From an uncultured Paraburkholderia sp. (GTDB taxonomy: Bacteria > Pseudomonadota > Gammaproteobacteria > Burkholderiales > Burkholderiaceae), in contig CALFSF010000492.1 of NCBI GenBank assembly GCA_937917025.1, forward strand, positions 1 to 22,081: a DNA stretch of 22,081 nucleotides. Reading direction: 5' to 3'. Made by a program: the position numbers and the translations under genes. The number at the start of each line of letters is the position of its first letter. Position 1 is the stretch's first letter. This document shows positions 7,642-14,211 of the stretch, piece after piece. The notes below the pieces were generated by a model. It saw only the letters and a program-made list of their open reading frames with translations. It ran no database searches and was not told the DNA's origin.

Positions 7642-7919
7642 AATCTTTCGTTCGTTAATGACAGCATGCTGCCGCGTGGTTGGCCTTCGGCGATGAACAC
7701 GCCGGCAGCCTGTGTGGGGACGGTCCCGTCCGGGTAAGGCGGACCGATTCTAACTATCTCAAAAATATTCTGCTTTGCCCGCCGTTTCGGCGAGTTGTGC
7801 AGCAACACTCTCTCATTTCGCTGTGAACCATCAGCCGTAGTTTTTCGAACAGGGCGACGCGACCACGTCACAGCGTCAAAACCGACATTCTATGCGAGTG
7901 CGGCCAATCGTACAGCTAA

Positions 7920-7945
7920 GTTATCCAGCGCGTGCTGTGGATAAC
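7920..7945. repeat. Inverted repeat containing a perfect DnaA box
   Basis: GTTATCCA (7920-7927) and TGGATAAC (7938-7945) are perfectly inverted around a 10-bp spacer. The right arm is part of the consensus DnaA box TGTGGATAA (7936-7944); the left is a variant TTATCCAGC. Confidence 0.65.
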
Positions 7946-8103
7946 CCCGGGATATCTCATGAAATGGGTGTGCACGGATTCTTGATAACCGGGACGGGCC
8001 GTCTGGAGCCAAAGAAGTTATCCGCCCTTCCGGGTCAGGACACCCATCGGATCCGCATGGTTGTGGTTTACGCAATGCATTGACTTTGCAGGGAATTCCT
8101 TCG

Positions 8104-8162
8104 TTGTCCACAGATGAGGCCGATGCTTGTTAACTATTACTACGTATGTATACGTAAACATT
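8104..8162. other. Origin-like element, copy 1 (DnaA box, triplets, AT-rich tract)
   Basis: On the minus strand, read toward lower coordinates, this 59-bp element has an AT-rich tract with ATGTTTAC and GTATAC, then TAG TAA TAG triplets, TTAACAA, a GC-richer spacer, and the DnaA box TGTGGACAA (8112-8104). It matches copy 2 at 11211-11271 over most of its length (roughly 46 of 59 positions in my hand alignment), in opposite orientation. The order DnaA box, spacer, DnaA-trio-like triplets is that of a basal origin unwinding element. The motifs are seen; the role is inferred. Confidence 0.6.
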
Positions 8163-8201
8163 GGACAAACCTTAGGAAGCCCTGGCTGGAAAACGAAAAT
8201 C

Positions 8202-8226
8202 AAAAAAAACCCGCCAAAAGCGGGTT
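8202..8226 (-). terminator. Rho-independent terminator of ybdK
   Basis: AACCCGC (8208-8214) pairs with GCGGGTT (8220-8226) around a 5-base loop. On the minus strand a run of eight T (8202-8209) follows. It is 36 bases beyond the ybdK stop. Confidence 0.88.
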
Positions 8227-8261
8227 CCGTCAGATCACGGCAACAGGCCGCCGGCTGAAAA

Positions 8262-9377
8262 TCACGCCCGCCATTGCAGACATTGTTGCCGCACGGCTTC
8301 ATGCAGCGACTTTTCTTCGGAAAACACGCTGCGCAGCCACGTCGCATCGTTGACCTGACCGCGCGCGATCGCGCCGACTTCGTGAAGCGCCTGGCCGGAC
8401 CCCAATGCGTCGGCATGCGGCGCGATGCGATCGAGCGTGGCGAGAATGTCCTCGGAAATCGTACGGCGCTCGCCCGTCTGCGGATCGATGCATGTGCCGG
8501 CCAGACCGAAGCGGCAGGCTTCGAACCGGTTGAACGTGTAGACGAGGTAATCGTCTTCTTTCGGGATCAGCGGCTTGTCGAGCAGCAGATGGCGCGCAAG
8601 CGTCTGGATGTAGCAGGCGATCGCCGCGGCGCGATCGACGGACATCGGCGTATCCATCACGCGCACTTCGATTGTGCCGAAGCCCGGCTTCGGCCGGATG
8701 TCCCAGTAGAAATCCTTCATGCTGTTCACGACGCCCGTGTGAACCATCTTCGAAAAGTACTCTTCGAAGCTGTCCCACGTCAGCATGAACGGCGCGCGGC
8801 CCGACAGCGGAAACGCGAACACCGAATTCAGACGCGCGGAATGAAAGCCGGTATCGACGCCCTGCACAAACGGCGACGAAGCCGACAACGCGATGAAATG
8901 CGGAATGAAGCGCGACATCGAATGCAGCAGGAACAGCGCGCTGTCCGGATCCGGGCAACCGATGTGCACGTGCTGGCCGAACACCGTGAACTGCTTTGCC
9001 AGGTAACCGTACAGCTCGGACAGGTACTGGAAGCGCGGCGTATCGACGATCTGCCGGTCGCTCCACTGCTGGAACGCATGCGTGCCGCCGCCGCACAGCC
9101 CGACGTTCAGCCTGTCGGCCGCGGCGACGAGCGTGTCGCGGATCGTGTGCAGATCCGTCACGGCCTGCTCGTGCGTCGAGCAGATGCCCGTCGACAGCTC
9201 GATCATGCTCTCGGTGATTTCCGGCGTGATGTTGCCGGGAATCGGCTCGTCCTTGATGAGGCGAAGAAGATCGCTGCCGGCTTTGGTCAGATCATAGTCA
9301 TGGGTATTGACGATCTGCATTTCGAGCTCGATCCCGAAGGTGAACGGCTTCGAGTCGACAAAGGGTTCGAGTGACAT
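8262..9377 (-). CDS. ybdK: YbdK family carboxylate-amine ligase (weak glutamate-cysteine ligase)
   Basis: A 371-residue cytoplasmic ATP-dependent ligase of the GCS2 family. YbdK proteins make gamma-glutamylcysteine, the precursor of glutathione, although often slowly, so the true substrate may differ. Recognisable parts: FTFGIELEMQIV near the N-terminus (the metal/glutamate-binding strand), ESMIELSTGIC, HVHIGCPDPD, and FGTIEVRVMDTP in the C-terminal half. Length is normal. The start at ATG 9377 has AAGGGA six bases upstream. It lies 93 bases after the antiporter gene on the same strand and is followed by a clear terminator, so the two may form an operon. Both sides of this pair are bounded by the origin-like gene-free stretches. 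Confidence 0.93.
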   Translation of the reverse strand: MSLEPFVDSKPFTFGIELEMQIVNTHDYDLTKAGSDLLRLIKDEPIPGNITPEITESMIELSTGICSTHEQAVTDLHTIRDTLVAAADRLNVGLCGGGTHAFQQWSDRQIVDTPRFQYLSELYGYLAKQFTVFGQHVHIGCPDPDSALFLLHSMSRFIPHFIALSASSPFVQGVDTGFHSARLNSVFAFPLSGRAPFMLTWDSFEEYFSKMVHTGVVNSMKDFYWDIRPKPGFGTIEVRVMDTPMSVDRAAAIACYIQTLARHLLLDKPLIPKEDDYLVYTFNRFEACRFGLAGTCIDPQTGERRTISEDILATLDRIAPHADALGSGQALHEVGAIARGQVNDATWLRSVFSEEKSLHEAVRQQCLQWRA

Positions 9378-9470
9378 GACGTCCCTTGGATTGGCTGACT
9401 GGACCGGCGAGGCGCCTGAACGCCGGCCGGCCGCAATCGTTGTGAATTCAGGTTTGCTCCACGCGAACGG

Positions 9471-10670
9471 CTACTCGCGGCGTTCGCCCACCAGGGCCAG
9501 GCTGCGATAGACGAGCCACGGCCCGACAAGCTGCAGCACGACAATCGAACACATGACGACGGCGCGCAGCTGCGGATCGAAATTCGGATACAGGTCGTAG
9601 GTATCGTCGACGAGTAGATACGCGAGCGCGGACATCGGCGAAAGCGACAGCCCGAGCGCTATGCCCTGCTTCCAGTTCAGGCCGCTCGGCTTCGCGAACG
9701 CGAGCACGCCGACGAGCTTGCCGATCAGGCGCGCAACAATCAGGCCCAGTGCCGCCACCCCGCCGAGCGCGATGTCTTTCCATTCGAACGACGTCAACGT
9801 CAGCACGAACAGGATCACGGTCAGAAGCCACCCGGCCGTGCCGAAGTGCTGCGGCCACAATTGCGGCCGCGCTTCCAGATTCTTCACGATGATGCCCGCG
9901 GCGAGCAGGCTCAGGATGGTCGACAGCTTGAACAGATGCGCGAGCGCGATGGCGAGCAGCACCAGACCGAACAGCGCGACGAACGAATGTTCGTCCTGCA
10001 TGTTCATGCGCCGATAGAAGAAATTGCACGCACGCGCGAGCGCGAACGCCAGCACGAACGAGCCGATCAGCAGGTAAAGCGGTTGCAGGATCGTGGCGAG
10101 TGCGTTGCCGTACACCTCCTGATGCAGCCAGCTCGACGCGAGCTTTTCGATCACCACCGCGTACATGCTGTTGAGCGCGGTCAACGTCATCAGACGCTGC
10201 GTCACCTGTCCTTCGGCGCGTAGCTCGGTTTTCAGCTGGATCACCATCGCGGGCGACGTGGCCATCGCGATCGCGGCGAGCACCATCGCGACCATCGTCG
10301 GCACCTGCAGGAACAGCAGCACGGCGAGAACGAGCGCGAACGTGAGCGTCGACTCGGCGATGCTCGAGAGAATCAGCCACGGATTGCGGCGGATCCAGCG
10401 CAGGTCGAGACGGCTGCCGAGTTCGAACAGCAGGAGGCCGAGCGCGACGTCGAGCAGCGGGCGCGCCGGGCCGGAACTGGCGTCGATCACGCCGAATCCG
10501 GCCGATCCGGCAATCAGGCCGATGACGGCATAGCCGGAGATGCGCGGCAAATGCCATGCGCGATAACAGAGTTCTCCGCACAGACCGGCCGCGAGCAGCG
10601 CGAGACCGGCCCAGAAGATCGCGTCGGGCGCGAGCGGCAAGGCTGGAAAAAATGAAAACGCCGACTTCAT
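9471..10670 (-). CDS. KefB-type cation:proton antiporter (CPA2 family)
   Basis: A 399-residue, very hydrophobic inner-membrane protein with roughly 11-13 predicted membrane helices, matching the Na+/H+ exchanger domain of the CPA2 family (Kef-like). Segments such as ISGYAVIGLIAGSAGFG, LLLFELGSRLDLRWIRRNPW and AGIIVKNLEARPQ resemble conserved parts of Kef/GerN proteins. It should exchange K+ or Na+ for H+. There is no C-terminal RCK/TrkA-N nucleotide-binding domain, unlike the gated KefB/KefC channels. I start at ATG 10670 (MKSAFSFFPALP) with GGAG eleven bases upstream; the frame is open for another 71 codons without family similarity. Its neighbour ybdK supplies a glutathione precursor. Cation unknown. 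Confidence 0.88.
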   Translation of the reverse strand: MKSAFSFFPALPLAPDAIFWAGLALLAAGLCGELCYRAWHLPRISGYAVIGLIAGSAGFGVIDASSGPARPLLDVALGLLLFELGSRLDLRWIRRNPWLILSSIAESTLTFALVLAVLLFLQVPTMVAMVLAAIAMATSPAMVIQLKTELRAEGQVTQRLMTLTALNSMYAVVIEKLASSWLHQEVYGNALATILQPLYLLIGSFVLAFALARACNFFYRRMNMQDEHSFVALFGLVLLAIALAHLFKLSTILSLLAAGIIVKNLEARPQLWPQHFGTAGWLLTVILFVLTLTSFEWKDIALGGVAALGLIVARLIGKLVGVLAFAKPSGLNWKQGIALGLSLSPMSALAYLLVDDTYDLYPNFDPQLRAVVMCSIVVLQLVGPWLVYRSLALVGERRE

Positions 10671-10964
10671 CGTGGGGGCTTCTCCTTTGCAGCAACGGCC
10701 ATGCAGCGAGAACCGGCGGACGGACCGGTGACGGAGTGAACGCGGCTTGCATTCGTCGTCGCTATCGCGTTCGTCGTCGATATGGCGCTGCGCCGACGGG
10801 CGTTGCAGATTGTCGATCGGGTGAAAACTGAGACGGCTGCGCGAAGACCGATTGACCGCGGACGGCGAAGCCCGCGTGTGCATTTGGGCAGCTTGCCAGA
10901 CACATGTGTACGAACGCCGTCGACCTGTGAATCAGATTGTTGTTGACCGGCAACCGTTCCGTGA

Positions 10965-10997
10965 ATGCGCACCCTGGATGGAACGAGGCGTGCGCAT
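10965..10997. repeat. 8-bp perfect inverted repeat upstream of the antiporter gene
   Basis: ATGCGCAC (10965-10972) and GTGCGCAT (10990-10997) are separated by 17 bp, about 295 bases upstream of the antiporter start. It could be a regulator site; nothing else supports that. Confidence 0.3.
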
Positions 10998-11210
10998 GAA
11001 GAACGGCGATTGTGCCACAGGTTTTTCGGAGCCGACCGAAAAGGCCTTAACGCCAACGTAAAGCGGTAAAACGTACGGCAACTTCGTGGAGGCAGGGAAA
11101 AACGACCGTTTTGGGCAAAGCCCGTTGCCCGATGCTTTTGCGTCGAGGCGGTTTTTCGATGTTGCGGTTTGGGTTTGACCCGGTGCGAACGCGCACGTCT
11201 CCTTGCTTTA

Positions 11211-11271
11211 TATGTTTACCTGTATGTATACGTAGTAACAGTTAACAAGGGCATCGCGTTTCTGTGGATAA
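11211..11271. other. Origin-like element, copy 2 (DnaA box, triplets, AT-rich tract)
   Basis: Read on the plus strand: ATGTTTAC, an AT-rich tract with GTATGTATACG, then TAG TAA CAG triplets, TTAACAA, a GC-richer spacer, and the consensus DnaA box TGTGGATAA at 11263-11271. It is the inverted partner of 8104-8162. The DnaA box lies on the outer side and the AT-rich end faces copy 1 across ybdK and the antiporter. The consensus box makes this the better of the two copies. Confidence 0.62.
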
Positions 11272-11440
11272 CCCCTGTTTACCGAACCAGATCATCACGT
11301 TGGAAGACGCATAACCGCATGCGGAGCATGTGCGCGTCCGACGGGCTTCCATGAACAACTTTCCCCGCGAAGACGCGGCGCGGAAGTTGTCCCGTTTACG
11401 TCCACATCGGGTCCACATGAGTTGATGCCGCTTTTCTCAC

Positions 11441-11473
11441 GGTTATCCACAGACTTAAGTGGATAACCTTTTT
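11441..11473. repeat. Perfect inverted repeat of two DnaA-type boxes
   Basis: GGTTATCCAC (11441-11450) and GTGGATAACC (11459-11468) are perfectly inverted around AGACTTAA. The left arm contains the consensus box TTATCCACA (11443-11451); the right is the one-mismatch box TTATCCACT. Five T follow (11469-11473), so it could look like a plus-strand terminator, but no plus-strand gene precedes it. It ends 11 bases from the mnmC stop. Confidence 0.7.
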
Positions 11474-11484
11474 GCGCGATCGCG

Positions 11485-13452
11485 CTATCGAGCGGTCCCT
11501 TGCCGTAGTGCACGAAGCAGAAAACGCGCGGGATCGATGGAATCGGCGAGATCGCGTTCGATCGGCCACGGCTCGCCCTCGATCTGGGATGCGATCAGCT
11601 CCGCGCCCAGCGCAGCCCACACCAGTCCACGCGAGCCATACGCGAACGCGCCGAAGAGACCCAGCGTGCGCGGCAGATCAAGCGGCCAGGCGCCGCGAAG
11701 ACGGTCGGCTTCGCGCGTGGCTTCTGCTTCATCGGCAAGCATGCCGATCATCGGCATGCGGTCTGGCGCCACACATCGAAACGCGACACGGCCATCGAGC
11801 GCTTCAGCGTTGAGTGGATCGAGTGCGTGCTGGAGCCCGGGCAGCATCTGCGCGAGGCGCGCCAGATTTTCGGCGTGTCCGTTCGCGCGCAATGCGGGAT
11901 CGGGATCGTCGAGGTCGTAGGTCGCGCCGGTCAGCGTGAGGCCGCTTGCGAGCGGAACCGCATAACCCTCGCCGATCACGGGCAGTTGCAGACCCGGCAC
12001 CGTACCCGACGGCAACACGGTCAACTGGCCACGCACGCTGCGTGTCGTCGCATAGCGCAGCCCGGCAATACGAGCGGCATCATGCGCGTTCGCAACAATG
12101 ACAACAGGCGCCCGCTCGACGATCTGCCCGTGGTCATCGAACACGTTCCACTGATCGCCGTCCCGTTCGATGCGCGCGACGTTCACGCCGAAGCGCCGGT
12201 CGAGCAGCGACCCCGCGGCCGCGCATTGCGCGGCGCACAGCGTCGCGGGATCGATCCAGCCGCCTTCCGGGAAAAACCAGCCGCCGTTCGTCACGTCCAT
12301 GTTCGCGAGCCGTCGTGCTTCGTCGCGGGACACCGGCGTGACGTACCCGGACGGCCACGCAAACGCAGCGAGCGATTCCGACATCGCGCGTGCTTCGTCG
12401 TCGTTCTCCGCAAGCTGAAGAAGCCCCGCAGTGCCGCGCGCGAGTGGATGGCCTGCATCGGCGAGCGCCGACCACCGCTGCAATGCATAAAGAAAGCCCG
12501 CGCGCGTGATGCGGGATGCGACGCTGTCATCGCGCGAGAGCATCGGATGAAACACGCCGGCGGGATTGCCAGACGCTTCGCGCGCGATACCCTCGTGTCG
12601 TTCGAGCGAGCTCACGTGCCAGCCGCGCGCGGTGAGCCGCTCGATCACCGCGCAACCCGCGAGACCCGTGCCGATCACGACCGCGCGACGTTCGGCGACA
12701 GCAAGCGGCATCGGCGGATCATGTCGGCGCACGCGCCAGCGCGGCGCAAAACGTCCGACCAGCATCGCGCGCTTCCAGCCGAAACCTTCGACCTTGCGGT
12801 ATTCGAAACCTGTCTGCAACAGCGCACGTTTCACATCGCCGGAACTGGTGTACGTGGCGAACGTCGCGTCGTCGCCGGCAAGACGCGCGAGTTGCCTGAA
12901 GAGTTGCGGCGTCCAGAGATCGGGGTTCTTCGCGGGCGCGAAACCATCGAGATAAAACGCGTCGGCGCGTAACCAGAGCGATGAAAGCGTCGTGCCTGCG
13001 TCGCCGAAGACAAGCGTCAGCGTGACGCGACCCTCGTCGAATTCAAGCCGGTGAGTACCAGGAACCAGGGATGGCCACGCGTCGGCAAGGGTGCGTGCAA
13101 GCGAAACGATCGACGGATCGGAAATCGTCGCGTCATACGCGCGATGCAGATCGTCCCTTGAAAAAGGGTGTTTTTCCGTCGAAACGAAATGCAGCCGTTC
13201 GCAACGCGAAGGGTCGGCGCGCCAGGCAGCCCACGTCATCAGGAAGTTGATGCCCATGCCGAAGCCCGTTTCCAGCACGGTGAAAACGCGTCTTCCCTGC
13301 CAGCGCGCGGGCAGATTGTTGCCCTGCAAAAATACATATTCGGCCTGGGCGAGACCGCCGACCGCGCTGTGATAAATGTCGTCGTATTGACGTGAGAATG
13401 GCGTGCCGTTGTCGCGAAAGGCGAGCGTGGCAGGGATCAGCGGCTCGGTCAT
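11485..13452 (-). CDS. mnmC: Bifunctional tRNA 5-methylaminomethyl-2-thiouridine synthesis protein MnmC
   Basis: A 655-residue fusion that completes the wobble-uridine modification mnm5s2U34 in certain tRNAs. The C-terminal FAD oxidoreductase removes the carboxymethyl group from cmnm5s2U and the N-terminal SAM-dependent domain methylates the resulting nm5s2U. The methyltransferase half shows the SAM loop VLETGFGMGINFL (59-71) and DAFYLDGFAPAKNPDLW (164-180). The oxidase half begins with the dinucleotide motif VVIGTGLAGCAVIERL at about 258-273 and contains EASGNPAGVFHPMLSRDD. The start at ATG 13452 (MTEPLIPATLAFRD) fits the family, but no ribosome site is evident and the frame is open upstream for about 130 codons through two hairpins. 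It is cytoplasmic. Substrates come from MnmEG, not encoded here. Confidence 0.95.
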   Translation of the reverse strand: MTEPLIPATLAFRDNGTPFSRQYDDIYHSAVGGLAQAEYVFLQGNNLPARWQGRRVFTVLETGFGMGINFLMTWAAWRADPSRCERLHFVSTEKHPFSRDDLHRAYDATISDPSIVSLARTLADAWPSLVPGTHRLEFDEGRVTLTLVFGDAGTTLSSLWLRADAFYLDGFAPAKNPDLWTPQLFRQLARLAGDDATFATYTSSGDVKRALLQTGFEYRKVEGFGWKRAMLVGRFAPRWRVRRHDPPMPLAVAERRAVVIGTGLAGCAVIERLTARGWHVSSLERHEGIAREASGNPAGVFHPMLSRDDSVASRITRAGFLYALQRWSALADAGHPLARGTAGLLQLAENDDEARAMSESLAAFAWPSGYVTPVSRDEARRLANMDVTNGGWFFPEGGWIDPATLCAAQCAAAGSLLDRRFGVNVARIERDGDQWNVFDDHGQIVERAPVVIVANAHDAARIAGLRYATTRSVRGQLTVLPSGTVPGLQLPVIGEGYAVPLASGLTLTGATYDLDDPDPALRANGHAENLARLAQMLPGLQHALDPLNAEALDGRVAFRCVAPDRMPMIGMLADEAEATREADRLRGAWPLDLPRTLGLFGAFAYGSRGLVWAALGAELIASQIEGEPWPIERDLADSIDPARFLLRALRQGTAR

Positions 13453-13496
13453 GCGGGCAGAAAGAGGACGTCGACAATGAGGGCAAACCACTGGAA

Positions 13497-13560
13497 AACC
13501 CTTGCTACAAGGGTTGTCCGGCGATATACCGCTGCCCGGGCGTTGGCAAAAACCAACGCC
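13497..13560 (-). promoter_or_regulatory. Tandem hairpins in the mnmC leader region
   Basis: AACCCTTG (13497-13504) pairs with CAAGGGTT (13508-13515) over a 3-base loop, and GGCGTTGG (13539-13546) pairs with CCAACGCC (13553-13560) over a 6-base loop. On the minus strand the hairpin nearer mnmC is followed by TTTTCC only, so it is a poor terminator. The pair could attenuate or stabilise the mnmC transcript; that is a guess from position. Confidence 0.4.
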
Positions 13561-13800
13561 GGCACGCGGTTTCGGGCCATTCACGCGAGTGGTTTGATGC
13601 GTTCCACGGGAAAAAAGCCCTGGCCGCGTCCAATCGGAACCCGATCGGGCGTGGAACCGTGTAAATCTTCGAAACCCTTGTCCTGATTGGGTTTGCGCTG
13701 CGCTATCATAGCAGGCGCCGCACAGGGAAGCGGCAGCACGGCCGTCGCGTAAAAAGCTTCGCGGCGCGTTTGTCCGGAGCGCTCCGGCCACCGTCGCTGC

Positions 13801-13828
13801 TCGACGGCGCGGCACGCGCACGTATAAT
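13801..13828 (+). promoter_or_regulatory. Promoter of the HU gene
   Basis: A consensus -10 box TATAAT lies at 13823-13828, with TCGACG (four of six matches to TTGACA) at 13801-13806 and a 16-base spacer. Transcription would begin near 13835, leaving a leader of about 40 bases before ATG 13876, which has AAAGGAA upstream. Confidence 0.65.
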
Positions 13829-13875
13829 CGGCGCGTTCGCGCTGTTCGTGTCAACCTAACCAGAAAGGAACCTTA

Positions 13876-14154
13876 ATGAACAAACAGGAACTGATCGACG
13901 CCGTCGCAGGTCAGACGGGCGCCAGCAAAGCTCAAACCGGCGAAACGCTGGACACGCTGCTTGAAGTGATCAAGAAGGCCGTGTCCAAGGGTGACGCAGT
14001 CCAGTTGATCGGCTTTGGCAGCTTTGGTTCGGGCAAGCGCGCAGCGCGTACGGGCCGCAACCCGAAGACCGGCGAAACCATCAAGATTCCGGCCGCCAAG
14101 ACCGTCAAGTTCACGGCTGGTAAAGCGTTCAAGGACGCAGTCAACAAGCGCTAG
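13876..14154 (+). CDS. hup: HU family nucleoid DNA-binding protein
   Basis: A 92-residue HU protein, the usual length for HU. It starts MNKQELIDAVAGQTGASKAQ, contains the conserved GFGSFGSGKRAARTGRNPKTGE region in which the beta arm carries the RNP motif (R-N-P) whose proline inserts into the DNA minor groove, and ends KFTAGKAFKDAVNKR. HU bends and compacts DNA and assists DnaA in opening origins. It has a strong ribosome site (AAAGGAA), a consensus -10 box and a strong terminator, so it is a single highly expressed gene. Which paralogue it is cannot be settled from one copy. It lies 2.6 kb from the origin-like element copy 2. Confidence 0.97.
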   Translation: MNKQELIDAVAGQTGASKAQTGETLDTLLEVIKKAVSKGDAVQLIGFGSFGSGKRAARTGRNPKTGETIKIPAAKTVKFTAGKAFKDAVNKR

Positions 14155-14177
14155 GCATTCAGAGCCTTGTGTTGACG

Positions 14178-14200
14178 CCCGCCATCGGCGGGTTTTTTTT
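14178..14200 (+). terminator. Rho-independent terminator of the HU gene
   Basis: CCCGCC (14178-14183) pairs with GGCGGG (14187-14192) over a 3-base loop and is followed by eight T (14193-14200). It lies 24 bases past the HU stop and 12 bases before the stop of the convergent GTPase gene. Confidence 0.93.
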
Positions 14201-14211
14201 CGTCTGCGTTT

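Larger units (their letters stand above)
7642..8261. other. 620-bp gene-free stretch with origin-like motifs
   Basis: No convincing gene is present. The left part (7642-7900) should hold the MarR promoter on the minus strand, in the AT-rich patch around 7745-7775, but I cannot fix its boxes. From 7919 on the DNA is rich in DnaA-box-like sequences: a perfect TGTGGATAA at 7936-7944, related TTATCC sites at 7921 and 8019, and TTGTCCACA at 8104-8112. A 10-bp palindrome CAATGCATTG lies at 8073-8082. The ybdK terminator closes the stretch. The length is unusual for a gap between two genes on the same strand. Confidence 0.7.
10671..11484. other. 814-bp gene-free stretch with origin-like motifs
   Basis: I see no credible gene: a 69-codon frame at 10852-11061 has no ribosome site or family signature. 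The left third should contain the antiporter promoter and 5' leader, reading leftward. An inverted repeat ATGCGCAC/GTGCGCAT lies at 10965-10997. The right third holds copy 2 of the origin-like element (11211-11271), three DnaA-type boxes (11263, 11443 and 11458), two direct copies of GTCCACAT (11400 and 11411) and an inverted repeat of ACAACTT type around 11355-11390. It lies between two genes on the same strand and is far longer than gaps elsewhere in the window. Confidence 0.7.
13453..13875. other. 423-bp divergent intergenic region between mnmC and HU
   Basis: The mnmC-side half holds two strong hairpins (13497-13515 and 13539-13560) that would lie in the mnmC leader. The HU-side half holds the HU promoter and ribosome site. 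No RNA gene that I can recognise is present. Confidence 0.6.

Noticed and set aside
8141..8156. TACGTATGTATACGTA as a possible dif/Xer recombination site
   Set aside because: It does not resemble the XerC/XerD half-sites of dif, and it is better explained as part of the AT-rich end of the origin-like element.
8274..9374. A 366-codon plus-strand frame antisense to ybdK
   Set aside because: It mirrors ybdK almost exactly, is rich in R/A/H as expected from antisense of GC-rich coding DNA, and has no family signature. Other long antisense frames (for example 16618-18096 opposite gspD and 283-765 opposite the Lrp gene) are rejected on the same grounds.
10852..11061. A 69-codon plus-strand frame in the 814-bp gap
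   Set aside because: No ribosome site, promoter or protein signature, and the composition resembles non-coding DNA.
8104..11271. The inverted repeats as ends of an insertion sequence or transposon
   Set aside because: No transposase, no target-site duplication that I can see, and the enclosed genes (ybdK and an antiporter) have ordinary composition for the region. Kept only as the alternative to the origin hypothesis.
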